From: Pseudoalteromonas citrea
GTDB lineage: Bacteria; Pseudomonadota; Gammaproteobacteria; Enterobacterales; Alteromonadaceae
Assembly: GCF_000238375.3 (NCBI RefSeq)
Contig: NZ_AHBZ03000017.1
Span: 1-64,000 of the forward strand
Direction of reading: 5' to 3'
DNA length: 64,000 nucleotides
Part shown: in pieces, positions 9,060 through 17,430 of the stretch
Position numbering within the stretch: the stretch's first letter is position 1
Layout: each line of letters starts with the position of its first letter
Program-made: the position numbers and the translations under genes
Notes under the pieces: model-generated
Told to the model about the DNA's origin: nothing
Database searches by the model: none
Seen by the model: the letters and a program-made list of their open reading frames with translations, nothing else

Positions 9060-9392
9060 ATGGTAGAAAAACTCTTTGTATATGGCACATTGTGCCCAAA
9101 TCAACCTAATGACCACATTCTCAACGACATTGGTGGTACATGGGAAAGGGCCAGTGTTAAAGGTAGTTTGAAACAGGAAGGATGGGGAGCCAAAATGGGC
9201 TACCCAGGACTTGTTTTAAATGAAGTCGAGCATGAAGTTAACGGTTATGTTTTTTCATCCGAAAATTTGTCCAATCATTGGGACAGCCTAGACGAATTTG
9301 AAGGCAAGGAATATCAGCGCTTACAATCTAAAGTTAAATTAGCGAATGGAGACTTAATTACTGTGTATATGTATACGCTGAGCCCTAAGTAA
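9060..9392 (+). CDS. Gamma-glutamylcyclotransferase (AIG2-like) family protein
   Basis: 110 residues, the usual size for bacterial AIG2/GGCT-like proteins. The family opening FVYGTLCPNQPN is at residues 6-17, forming the substrate loop. A conserved acidic stretch LDEFEGKEYQR, about residue 78, carries the likely catalytic Glu, and the C-terminal VYMYTL strand is present. Members act on gamma-glutamyl amines or peptides and release 5-oxoproline; the substrate here is unknown. A GGAAG-like ribosome-binding site precedes the ATG. No operon partner. Confidence 0.85.
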   Translation: MVEKLFVYGTLCPNQPNDHILNDIGGTWERASVKGSLKQEGWGAKMGYPGLVLNEVEHEVNGYVFSSENLSNHWDSLDEFEGKEYQRLQSKVKLANGDLITVYMYTLSPK

Positions 9393-9652
9393 CTGGAATG
9401 TAAAATCACATTCGTTGTACCGTTCATCATGCAAAACTGTAGCTCAGGGCTAATTAGTGAAGAGAAAAATCAAAAAGTAGTGGTGTCTTATCAGCTTGTT
9501 AGTAAGCAAAGTAGCATTTTTCACTCGTTAAGAGCGAATAATATATTTAAAAGATAAGTTAAAACCTTTCAATTACAATTTACGCTTGTATTAACGAACA
9601 GTCAGGGTATCGTATAGCAAAATTTTTACCGTGTTTTTAAATTGGAAGTCTG

Positions 9653-10348
9653 ATGCGTAAACTGTTGTTATTGCTTTTGTGGTTGTCGGCCCCGGTAATG
9701 GCCTACCAAGTTCAACCTATGATAGTAGACCTTGCGTCACAGGGTAAAAAATCCCTCGTCACTTATCGCCTTCAAAATCCAAGTGACAGTGCTCTGCCGA
9801 TTGAAATTGAGGTTTTTAAACGTACATTCGACGAGAACCAAAAAGAAGTTTTAGTTTCGGCAGAAGATGACTTTATTGTACTTCCCCCACAAGTAGAGGT
9901 ACCAGCAAAAAGTTACCAAGTATTTCGTGCAAAATATTTAGGTTCTCCAGAGCTAAAAGAAACCAGTTCCTACCGTATTGTGTTTAAACAGTTACCTTTA
10001 CCCAATGAGGACGAAAAATCTGGCGTGAAAATGGTATTTAATTTTGCAACCTTGGTTTTTGTCAGCCCTGATGGGATCAGTGCGCAACACAAAAGTACAC
10101 TGAGCTGTGCCAAAATAGACGACTGTAAATTGGCGATCACCAATGAAGGTCAACGAGTACTGGATCTTTCGCACTTCGAATATAAGTTTCATCAAGGCAA
10201 AACGGTTGTTAATTGGGCACAATTTCAATCTGTCACACCTGGGCGCTTTATTATGCCTAGTCATACCGTTGAGCTTGACATCAAACCTCTGCTAGATGGT
10301 AACCCCGCAGTAAGCGCCGAACTAATTAATCTCTTTAACAAAAAGTAA
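9653..10348 (+). CDS. Periplasmic pilus chaperone (PapD-like)
   Basis: A 231-residue periplasmic chaperone of the chaperone-usher pathway. It would hold pilin subunits by donor-strand complementation and deliver them to the usher encoded next. Signal peptide MRKLLLLLLWLSAPVMA is followed by an Ig-like N-terminal domain (VQPMIVDLASQGKKSLVTY, then Y..FRAKYLG in the G-strand region and SSYRIVFKQLP) and a second Ig-like domain with a CAKIDDC Cys pair. It is most like chaperones of non-classical pilus systems. First gene of a chaperone-usher-tip operon, with only eight bases before the usher gene. Confidence 0.85.
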   Translation: MRKLLLLLLWLSAPVMAYQVQPMIVDLASQGKKSLVTYRLQNPSDSALPIEIEVFKRTFDENQKEVLVSAEDDFIVLPPQVEVPAKSYQVFRAKYLGSPELKETSSYRIVFKQLPLPNEDEKSGVKMVFNFATLVFVSPDGISAQHKSTLSCAKIDDCKLAITNEGQRVLDLSHFEYKFHQGKTVVNWAQFQSVTPGRFIMPSHTVELDIKPLLDGNPAVSAELINLFNKK

Positions 10349-10356
10349 AACACGCG

Positions 10357-12816
10357 ATGACGAAACAGGGCTTTTTCTCTCGGCCTGCACAGTATAAGTG
10401 TGTCACCTTCGCACTTGTATTATTTTGGGCGTGCTCATCTTTTGCTGTGGAGTTCAACATGGACTTTCCCGTGCGGCTAAATGCTGCCGAAGTGGGGCAA
10501 GTCTCTGCCGCTAGTAACGGTGTTGAAATTACTTCTATTTCTGCAAATGAATTTAAAAGTAGTTTGCAAACCGTACTCAGCGATAAAGTCAATAAATGGC
10601 TGATCAGCAAAGGCAATGCAGCAATCACATTAGCAGAATACGCAGAGCAGGGAATTCATTTAGAAATGCAGGCTCAAGACCTTACTATTGATATGACCTT
10701 GGCTGAGCGCGCTATGGCGACTGACAGTTTAACGTACGGTAAGCAAAAGCACTTTGATAGGCCATCGGATGAAACCAGCTGGGCGATGTTAAACAACTTC
10801 AATCTGAACCATGAGCGTAGTAATAATAACCATGATCACAGGTCTCAGCTTGAGTGGCTTATGACTGCCAATGTTGGTGGTGGTGATGGAGTCAATATGC
10901 GAGGTTCTCTGTTTTGGGAAAATGGTGATAACCAAGCTCGCGATGTTTACCGCGGTGACATTGCCTTATTTTACGACATACCCGAAGCACCGCTTCGGTT
11001 TACATTTGGAGACACACAAATTAATAGTTCAGGGCACCTATCAGGTGCTCAGCTTGCCGGGATTAGTATTGAGAAAGCCTATTCTAGGCTGCAACCCCAA
11101 CGTCGGATCACACCAAGCAATAGTCAACAGTTTGTGCTCCCACGTGCCGCTAACCTAGAAGTTTATATTAATGACTTTTTAATTTCTCGGGTCAGGCTAA
11201 AAGCTGGACGCTATGATCTCAGTGACCTCCCACTTGCTTCTGGTGTCAATAATATTCAAGTGATTGCCACTTATGCTAATGGGGAAACTCAGGAGTTTTA
11301 TTTTACCACTCATTATAATGCAAGGTTGCTCGCAAAGGGTTTAAGTGATTACGCGTTTACCCTTGGTCGTCTCTCTTCAATAGAGCAAGATCGTTACACT
11401 TATGACGATGATGTTTTTGTTTCTGGTAATTATGAGTACGGAGTCACTGATAGGCTTACTTTAGGGATAAATGGTGCTGTGCATCCAACAGGTCATGTGA
11501 TCGGGTCAATCGCGACCGTAAATAGCGTTGTGGGTAACCTGTCGCTTCGTTATTCACAGAGTAAAGTAGTTCAGGAACAATCCGGCAATATTTATTCTAT
11601 TGAATCGGAGCATAGTATTTTTGGGCATGGTAATTTCGGTTCACCCAATTTACGATTAGGGTATGAAGTTAGACAAGATTTTACCAATACACCCTGGCAA
11701 GAATTCAGTACCATCGCAAGTAGTAAAAGAGCCTTCGCTGATTATAGTTATTTTATCAACGAGCATATGGACTTTAACTTAAGTGCGTCTCGTGACCGAG
11801 GTAGTGATAATTTTGTGACCGATAATGCATCCATTGAACTTAACGTGCGTTACGAAGGTATGCGCGTTCGCACAGGCTTTTCATATAAAGATAGTATCGA
11901 TACGCGCGTTGTTTCTGAAAACAAGTTTTTCTTGAACTTTACATGGAATCATTATAATCGAAGCACGAATAATCGGGCTCGAGCCCAATATAGCAGCAGA
12001 GACAAGGTTGCCAGTGCCAGTTATGCGAAAACAAACAATAACTTCGTTAATGATTACGGCTATGAAATACGTACGGAAAAAGGCAGTGATTTTAGACAAG
12101 AACAGTTTGACGCAAGTTATACGAGTGCATTTATAAGGGCTGATGTGAGTGCGACTAATTATACTCGCGATCAACCACAAGCTGATAGTCGCTCTAGCAT
12201 CAATCTATCCTCTAGTATAGGGGTGGCTGATGGGTATGTTGGCATGGGGGCAACATCAACAGCGCCGTTTGCCGTAATCACCAAGCATGACACATTAAAG
12301 CATGCTGATGTTTTAGTAAACGTAGACCGCCAAGGGCGAGCTCAAACAAAGCCGAACCAACATATGGGGGCGTTAATAGAGCTTGGAACTGGTTATACTA
12401 ACTCACAGTTAAACGTTGACGTGCCGGATGCGCCCTTAGGCTATGACTGGGGGCCCGGCATGTATGTTCTTGTTGGAGGTGCTGCAACAGGGCACCACAT
12501 TGAGATTGGCTCAGAGCTTTCTTATACCGTGATAGGAAACTTAGTTGACGATAAAGGCATGCCTATTGCAATGAAAAGGGGGCGAGTATTTAAACAGCAA
12601 ACTCTAAAGGGTGGAGATCATGTTGCAACAGACATCGCAATATTTACCAATAGGACAGGGCGCTTTGTTGTAGAAGGTATAAGCGTTGGAAATTATATAG
12701 TTGAAATAAATGGTATGACCGGGCAATTTAGTATTGCTGATATAGAGCAACGTTTTATAAGAGTCGGAGCACTTGAGCTGACGAATAGCCAATCAAAAGG
12801 AGGTGACAACAAATGA
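10357..12816 (+). CDS. Outer-membrane pilus usher
   Basis: An 819-residue outer-membrane usher that would form the secretion pore and assembly platform for the pilus. The signal peptide ends near CSSFA. An N-terminal chaperone-recognition region runs to about 130. A long beta-strand-rich barrel follows, with usher-like features (FTFGDTQINSSGHLSGAQLAG; LEVYINDFLISRVRLKAGRY, the region preceding the plug). The C-terminal domain contains TGRFVVEGISVGNYIVEI. Length is in the normal usher range. The stop overlaps the start of the next gene (ATGA), indicating translational coupling. Confidence 0.85.
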   Translation: MTKQGFFSRPAQYKCVTFALVLFWACSSFAVEFNMDFPVRLNAAEVGQVSAASNGVEITSISANEFKSSLQTVLSDKVNKWLISKGNAAITLAEYAEQGIHLEMQAQDLTIDMTLAERAMATDSLTYGKQKHFDRPSDETSWAMLNNFNLNHERSNNNHDHRSQLEWLMTANVGGGDGVNMRGSLFWENGDNQARDVYRGDIALFYDIPEAPLRFTFGDTQINSSGHLSGAQLAGISIEKAYSRLQPQRRITPSNSQQFVLPRAANLEVYINDFLISRVRLKAGRYDLSDLPLASGVNNIQVIATYANGETQEFYFTTHYNARLLAKGLSDYAFTLGRLSSIEQDRYTYDDDVFVSGNYEYGVTDRLTLGINGAVHPTGHVIGSIATVNSVVGNLSLRYSQSKVVQEQSGNIYSIESEHSIFGHGNFGSPNLRLGYEVRQDFTNTPWQEFSTIASSKRAFADYSYFINEHMDFNLSASRDRGSDNFVTDNASIELNVRYEGMRVRTGFSYKDSIDTRVVSENKFFLNFTWNHYNRSTNNRARAQYSSRDKVASASYAKTNNNFVNDYGYEIRTEKGSDFRQEQFDASYTSAFIRADVSATNYTRDQPQADSRSSINLSSSIGVADGYVGMGATSTAPFAVITKHDTLKHADVLVNVDRQGRAQTKPNQHMGALIELGTGYTNSQLNVDVPDAPLGYDWGPGMYVLVGGAATGHHIEIGSELSYTVIGNLVDDKGMPIAMKRGRVFKQQTLKGGDHVATDIAIFTNRTGRFVVEGISVGNYIVEINGMTGQFSIADIEQRFIRVGALELTNSQSKGGDNK

Positions 12817-13676
12817 AGTTTATAGCCTATATTATGCTGTTAAGCTTTTTACTGTCTGCACCGAGTGCTTTAGCAAGGTGGAATGACTGCGATGGCAATA
12901 TGCTTGCTACATCAAACCCGTCGGACATAATTGAAGAGTATAACAACCGAGTTACCGTATATATACCTATAAAGGTACAAGTCTCAGACAGCTTATTGGA
13001 TTGTGCAGATGAAATATGGGTTGAAGACGTGTACTACTATTCAATGGTGTTTTCAGGCCCGACGCAGGACAAATACGCAAAGCTGTATGATTCACAGTTT
13101 AAGAAAATTAAGGTACGCAATGGCATTTGGCGCTCGGATCTACAAGAGCGTTCAACTCAAATGTGGGTTAGATTAAGGCACTATAGCTTATTTCCTGCTG
13201 GTGCTTATACAGGCCACATTATTGTTTCTGTTGTAAAAAACAACGAAGTCATTGATCAGCAATATTTAGATTTAAGCTATTACTCTGAAGCTCAGGTTGC
13301 TATTTCTCTGTCAAACTCAAGTAAAGGTAAAGTGTCGGGTAGTAATGGCAACTACCATATCGATTTGGGTGAATTAAAAAGTAATATGCGTTTTAATTGG
13401 GGCATTAAAGTGCTTAGTAACAGCTCCTACGATATTGTCGTAGATTCTGAATATAATGGTTTGCGCCACAAAACTAACACTCAAGCGCTGATAGACTATT
13501 CTATCAAGTTCGATAATTCACAAATTTCATCATCTGAACGCCTCTATCGTAGCTATAATTTTTACCCTGGTGTAAAAAATAAATGGTATGGATTTGAATT
13601 CAAGCTTGGCGATATTGAGCTTATGCCTGCTGGTACCTATCAAGATAACTTGTCGCTAACGGTATATCCTAGATAG
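12813..13676 (+). CDS. Putative tip adhesin or minor pilin of the chaperone-usher pilus
   Basis: A 287-residue secreted protein whose signal peptide ends near SALA. I know no named family. The gene overlaps the usher gene by four bases, the usual position for a tip subunit. The C-terminal half looks like a pilin domain: it ends GTYQDNLSLTVYPR, parallel to the GTYSDTITVTVSPN end of both major pilins. The N-terminal half is aromatic-rich (VYYYSMVFSG) and could be the receptor-binding domain. Function is inferred from position and the C-terminal strand only. Confidence 0.65.
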   Translation: MKFIAYIMLLSFLLSAPSALARWNDCDGNMLATSNPSDIIEEYNNRVTVYIPIKVQVSDSLLDCADEIWVEDVYYYSMVFSGPTQDKYAKLYDSQFKKIKVRNGIWRSDLQERSTQMWVRLRHYSLFPAGAYTGHIIVSVVKNNEVIDQQYLDLSYYSEAQVAISLSNSSKGKVSGSNGNYHIDLGELKSNMRFNWGIKVLSNSSYDIVVDSEYNGLRHKTNTQALIDYSIKFDNSQISSSERLYRSYNFYPGVKNKWYGFEFKLGDIELMPAGTYQDNLSLTVYPR

Positions 13677-13993
13677 TTCTTACCGAGCCTTGCATACTGT
13701 AACCATCTAGGGCCGTTTAGCGTCAAACACTATTGCAAAGAAACAGGCGTATACCGTTTATCACTTTTTAGTTTGTTAGCTCACTAGGCTTGCAGGCAAT
13801 TAGATGATGCAGGAGATCGGCAGTACCGAAAATCAAATCCATGAAATAAGTTACCCTTTTTATATCTGTCAAAATATCGACGACAAAAAATAACATCCTT
13901 CAAAAGTGAATTTATCACGCGTCAAAAATACGTTTATGAGTGCTTTGAGTCTTTAAATGGTAGAAAGGGCTAATTTTGCCAATAACAGGCCTA

Positions 13994-14039
13994 TTTATTT
14001 ATAACAGTATAGAACAGCTAAACTGCTGTTATTTATAAA
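13994..14039. promoter_or_regulatory. AT-rich inverted repeat, candidate activator site for the sigma-54 promoter
   Basis: TTTATTTATAACAG (13994-14007) pairs with CTGTTATTTATAAA (14026-14039) with two mismatches in 14, and an inner AACAGC/GCTGTT pair lies between them. It sits about 55-100 bases upstream of the -24 element, where enhancer-binding proteins act. A hairpin terminator of the usher operon is less likely because no T-run follows. Confidence 0.4.
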
Positions 14040-14091
14040 TTAAAAATATTTTTACCACAAGAAACATAAAACTGAGGAATATTTTAAATAG

Positions 14092-14108
14092 TTGGCACGC
14101 CCGTTGCT
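14092..14108 (+). promoter_or_regulatory. Sigma-54 (RpoN) promoter of the first pilin gene
   Basis: TTGGCACGCCCGTTGCT matches the -24/-12 consensus TGGCACG-N4-TTGCW exactly, with the diagnostic GG-N10-GC spacing (GG 14094-14095, GC 14106-14107). Transcription would begin near 14119, about 70 bases before the pilin ATG. Expression therefore needs RpoN and an ATP-dependent activator. Confidence 0.88.
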
Positions 14109-14190
14109 TTTGATTAATCAGAAAGGTGAAAACACCTAATTATTAAAATCAAATAAAAACGAACACTGAATTTTGTTTAAGGGAAAAGCC

Positions 14191-14697
14191 ATGAATACAT
14201 TACTAAAAACACTTTTAGCTGCAACTGCAATTACTTCTATGGGGGCGGCTGCTGCTGTTTTAGATACATCAGGTACAGAAGCAAAGTTTACTTTTGAAGG
14301 CACAATAGAACCGCTTTGTAAAACAAGCAGCGGTAATAATAACAGTGTGACAGGTCTGAAGTTAGACGCTTCACAACAAACACAGGAAATTGGTACGCTT
14401 GATGTTTGGTGTAACACCGGTGAGAACGCAACAACTGAGTATACATCTGCAAATGGTGGTTTCTTAGTCGCAAGCAACACTCAAGGTAGCAAAATTGCTT
14501 ACACGCTTAATATCGGTGATACAGTAGGTATCGACCTTCAAACTGGTGCATATAAGCACAATAAAGCAACCGCGGCAGGCACGGGCAGCGCTGGCGACAC
14601 ACAAGCAACATCACTTAAAATTACGCCTCAGTCAAACGGCTTAAACGATGCGGGTACATACTCAGATACAATTACTGTTACAGTCAGCCCTAACTAA
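14191..14697 (+). CDS. Major pilin subunit, copy 1
   Basis: A 168-residue secreted pilin. The signal peptide ends near GAAAA. Two conserved Cys residues (EPLCKTSS and DVWCNTG) probably form the disulfide usual in chaperone-usher subunits, and the C-terminal strand GTYSDTITVTVSPN resembles spore-coat U/Csu-type pilins. I use the ATG at 14191, which has AAGGGAAAAGCC directly upstream; a TTG at 14173 would add six residues without a ribosome-binding site. It is transcribed from its own sigma-54 promoter and closed by the terminator at 14750-14785, so it can be expressed apart from the assembly machinery. Confidence 0.82.
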   Translation: MNTLLKTLLAATAITSMGAAAAVLDTSGTEAKFTFEGTIEPLCKTSSGNNNSVTGLKLDASQQTQEIGTLDVWCNTGENATTEYTSANGGFLVASNTQGSKIAYTLNIGDTVGIDLQTGAYKHNKATAAGTGSAGDTQATSLKITPQSNGLNDAGTYSDTITVTVSPN

Positions 14698-15016
14698 TTT
14701 GAATTTAGGCAGCAAAGTTTATGGCTTAATCTATACTGCCTGAACTATAAAAAGAGCTAATCATTCATATGGTTGGCTCTTTTTTATAGGTAAGCTTTAA
14801 AATATCATCGTTATAACCTTAAATTTTCCGTAAGACACTTATGACCCACAGCTTGGTAATTGAATCACAACAAATTCGTTTTAATTCAGGTAGGGTGTCA
14901 TTAACTTCGATGGTTTATACCTGCTTTGAAGGTTAACGACCACATTGATCCTTTGGCCTGATAGGTATAATATTAAAGTTATCTCACTGCTTCTATTGGT
15001 TGCCTAAGGGAAAGCC
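14698..15016. other. Spacer between the two pilin genes
   Basis: About 320 bases. It holds the terminator of copy 1 and, nearer copy 2, a sigma-70-like TATAAT at 14966-14971 with a poor TTGATC -35 at 14945-14950 (15-base spacing). I see no sigma-54 site here, so the two pilins are probably regulated differently. Confidence 0.5.
14750..14785 (+). terminator. Rho-independent terminator of pilin copy 1
   Basis: AAAAGAGCTAA (14750-14760) pairs with TTGGCTCTTTT (14773-14783) with one G-U pair, followed by a T-run. It lies 52 bases after the pilin stop. Confidence 0.85.
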
Positions 15017-15523
15017 ATGAATATAATGCTTAAGTTACTACTGGCAGTATCTGCAATCACAACAATGTGGGCTCCTGCTGCAGTATTAGATGTATCAGCT
15101 CCTGAAGCAAAGTTTGTTTTTGAAGGGACTATCGAACCTCTGTGTAAAACCAGTAGCGGTAACAACAATAGCTCTAGAACTTTGCAACTAGATGCTTCTC
15201 AACAAACACAGGAAATAGGAACGCTTGATGTTTGGTGTAACACCGGTGAAAATGCGACGACTGAGTATTCGTCAGCAAACGGTGGCTTTTTGGTCGCGAA
15301 CAATACCCAAAATAGTAAAATTGCTTATACCCTTGATATCGGAGATACAGAAGGCGTAGACCTAGAAAGTGGTGCATACAAGCACATTCAAGCGACGGCT
15401 GCAGGTACAGGTAGCACTGGTGAGACACGAGCAACATTGCTTAAAATTACACCTCAGTCAAACGGCCTAAATGAAGCTGGTACATACTCAGATACAATCA
15501 CAGTTACCGTAAGCCCTAATTAG
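15017..15523 (+). CDS. Major pilin subunit, copy 2
   Basis: A 168-residue secreted pilin, the tandem duplicate of copy 1. By my count about 137 of 168 residues are identical, with most differences in the signal peptide and a few surface-like positions. The long central block from EGTIEPLC through the Cys pair and the last 20 residues are nearly unchanged. The same AAGGGAAAGCC ribosome-binding site precedes the ATG. Its upstream region lacks the sigma-54 promoter of copy 1. It could be an alternative major subunit, or the two may co-polymerise. Confidence 0.82.
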   Translation: MNIMLKLLLAVSAITTMWAPAAVLDVSAPEAKFVFEGTIEPLCKTSSGNNNSSRTLQLDASQQTQEIGTLDVWCNTGENATTEYSSANGGFLVANNTQNSKIAYTLDIGDTEGVDLESGAYKHIQATAAGTGSTGETRATLLKITPQSNGLNEAGTYSDTITVTVSPN

Positions 15524-15649
15524 TTAGAGGTTAAGGTAAAAAATGTCATGACCTAAGGTCGCTGCCAAAACGATCAAAAGCGCTAATTACACACATATCA
15601 GACCTTTTATTGTTCAAGTGTTATCTCAGTTTTTTCAACAATTGTTACA

Positions 15650-15680
15650 AAAAGCGACTTTCGCATCAAAATTCGCTTTT
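15650..15680 (+). terminator. Probable terminator downstream of pilin copy 2
   Basis: AAAAGCGA (15650-15657) pairs perfectly with TCGCTTTT (15673-15680) over a 15-base loop. The right arm provides the T-run. It is 127 bases past the pilin stop. Confidence 0.5.
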
Positions 15681-15883
15681 AGTTCTTGTATGTTCTCATT
15701 TAAATAATCTCCCTTATTTTGTTGGCTCAATTTTAGTCATATTTAAAATGGTTATAATTTTCTGATGTTTTTAGGTAAGACAGTTAAAGGTCCTGGGTTA
15801 GCCGACTAGCCGTTACTTATGCAAAATGCAGTGCTTATCAATAGGCTTAAAATTATTCAGATAAAGCGACCAATTAGAGCTAA

Positions 15884-16066
15884 AGTTATTTTAATGGGCA
15901 AGTTTTAGGTCAGCTTACTGTATCTATTGGGGTCGCTACATACCCTTATTCAGCTGATTCTGCAGAATCATTAGTCAAGCACGCTGACATTGCTTTATAT
16001 CAAGCAAAAAATACAGGGAGAGACAGAGCGTTACATATTTCGTCTATTGAATTAGATAATCAATGA
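15884..16066 (+). pseudogene. Truncated GGDEF (diguanylate cyclase) domain remnant
   Basis: An open stretch without a start codon reads through the C-terminal third of a GGDEF domain: QLTVSIGVATYP, then ESLVKHADIALYQAKNTGRD, then a stop at 16064-16066. These are the family's conserved final strands and helix. The GG(D/E)EF active site and everything upstream are missing. Frame-shifted residues just upstream (about 15828-15895) look like the helix that normally precedes this part. It cannot be an active cyclase. Confidence 0.8.
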
Positions 16067-16221
16067 ATCGGGTAGGGAATTGAGAATTTAATAGCGCTAC
16101 TTTTTTATGCTTAGTCACGACGATTTTATTTAACGCTCGATATGAGTTAAGTGAGTAACTAATAGTGAAATAGCATAGAAAAAAGGAAGGCTTGACACAA
16201 TTTACTAAATCTAAGCGTCTG

Positions 16222-16262
16222 CGAATTCAGATAATCATTCATGACGTGATTATCTAAATTCG
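16222..16262. repeat. Long near-perfect inverted repeat
   Basis: A 16-base arm at 16222-16237 (CGAATTCAGATAATCA) pairs with 16247-16262 with a single mismatch, around a nine-base loop. It is 130 bases beyond the 3' end of the minus-strand COG0523 gene. No T-run follows. Candidate RNA-stability or regulatory hairpin. Confidence 0.55.
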
Positions 16263-16392
16263 AGAATCAGTAGTTGCAATCAAGGTTACCCGTGGCTCTT
16301 TCATATGAACTTGAAAGTTAGCATGGTGACTGAAAACCTGAATCTATACCTGCACCTAAACCGATGTTAATGTTTGGGTGTTACTTAAGGTG

Positions 16393-17421
16393 TTATAGGT
16401 TATTTCGCTGATCTGCATTTGAGATAGCCTGATCAATTGCTGTGTATAGTCGGGCTGTGTCACTCCCCGGACCTATAGTCAACAATTTGGCACCAGTGGT
16501 TGGTTCTCCGTTATAACGTCTTACATATATTTCACCATCAGGACATTGCTCAAAGTAGGTATAGTGGGGTTCACTGGCAATTTTTGTGCACCCTTTAATA
16601 CGTAAAATTGAGCTAGGTAACGCAGTGCATATTTCTTTAATTGACTGATAATCAGGGAGTGGTGGTAAGTCTACAGAACTCGACGCCCAATGGGCTTTGT
16701 GGTGTGCAAGCTTTTTAACTTTGTTATGAGAAGGTGTAACTTCAGGAAGATGCGTGATATCTAAGTCGTTTGCACTTAAAATAGTTGCAGTCGGATTTAA
16801 CTCGCGTAAGTGCGATGTTACTTGGGCAATACGTTTATCGTCGACTTTACTCTCATGGGTAAGAACAAGTAACGATGAAACTTGAATTTGATTTGCTTCC
16901 AATTCATTGTGTTCGCCTCTAAGCTGCCAGTTTTTAACATCAATGACAGAAAGCTGGATCGGTGGTAAAAACCGTTCATTAATACCTACGCCTAAAAACC
17001 CCATTAATGAACACGCGTCTGTTGTTCCGTTAGCTTCAATGAATGTAATACCATTTTCACGAGTTGATATACGATTTACTGACTCTCTTAGTTCATTGAT
17101 CCCACTACAACAAATACAACTACCACTGAGAGCTTTTAAATTTTTTGGGTCCAAATCTCCTATCAACTGCTCGGCATCGAGTGTCGCATTCTCATAGTCA
17201 TTTAATACAACGAAGGGATTCCACTCCCGCTCTAGCGCATTTGCAATTAGCTTTTTCAATATGGTTGTTTTACCAGCCCCTAAAAAACCCACAATTACTA
17301 CCATTGCTTCCATTTTACTTCTCTTTTTGCTGCTTTTTATACACCTTGATGAGGTGTCATTTACTGGGTGTGTCGATAACGATGAGTGCTCGCTTTGATT
17401 GTTCGCACTCATCCTAGTCAT
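16393..17421 (-). CDS. COG0523 (CobW/ZigA-type) GTPase, probable zinc metallochaperone
   Basis: G3E-family GTPase of the COG0523 group, up to 342 residues. It has the P-loop GFLGAGKTT, the metal-binding CICC motif (SGSCICCSG) and the conserved FIEANGTTDA, with a CobW C-terminal domain. Zur-controlled members deliver zinc to client enzymes under zinc limitation. It is last in a zur/dihydroorotase/COG0523 minus-strand cluster, nine bases after the dihydroorotase. The first 36 residues are polar and not typical of the family. An internal ATG at 17313 (MEAMVVIVG) has a good GAGAAG site and would give the usual N-terminus, so it may be the true start. Confidence 0.85.
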   Translation of the reverse strand: MTRMSANNQSEHSSLSTHPVNDTSSRCIKSSKKRSKMEAMVVIVGFLGAGKTTILKKLIANALEREWNPFVVLNDYENATLDAEQLIGDLDPKNLKALSGSCICCSGINELRESVNRISTRENGITFIEANGTTDACSLMGFLGVGINERFLPPIQLSVIDVKNWQLRGEHNELEANQIQVSSLLVLTHESKVDDKRIAQVTSHLRELNPTATILSANDLDITHLPEVTPSHNKVKKLAHHKAHWASSSVDLPPLPDYQSIKEICTALPSSILRIKGCTKIASEPHYTYFEQCPDGEIYVRRYNGEPTTGAKLLTIGPGSDTARLYTAIDQAISNADQRNNL

Positions 17422-17430
17422 TAGCTTATG

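Larger units (their letters stand above)
13677..14190. other. Regulatory region between the usher operon and the first pilin
   Basis: About 510 bases without a gene. It holds the sigma-54 promoter at 14092-14108 and an AT-rich imperfect inverted repeat at 13994-14039 that could bind an activator. A long untranslated leader of about 70 bases precedes the pilin. Confidence 0.7.
15524..16392. other. Gene-poor region with a GGDEF relic and hairpins
   Basis: About 870 bases between pilin copy 2 and the COG0523 gene. It contains a probable terminator (15650-15680), the remnant of a diguanylate cyclase (15884-16066) and a long inverted repeat (16222-16262). The rest shows no coding signal. Confidence 0.6.

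Noticed and set aside
9998-10264. 88-codon minus-strand frame inside the chaperone gene
   Set aside because: Antisense shadow of a well-supported coding gene.
15550-15560. GACCTAAGGTC palindrome after pilin copy 2
   Set aside because: Short odd-centred palindrome with no context; expected by chance at this scale.
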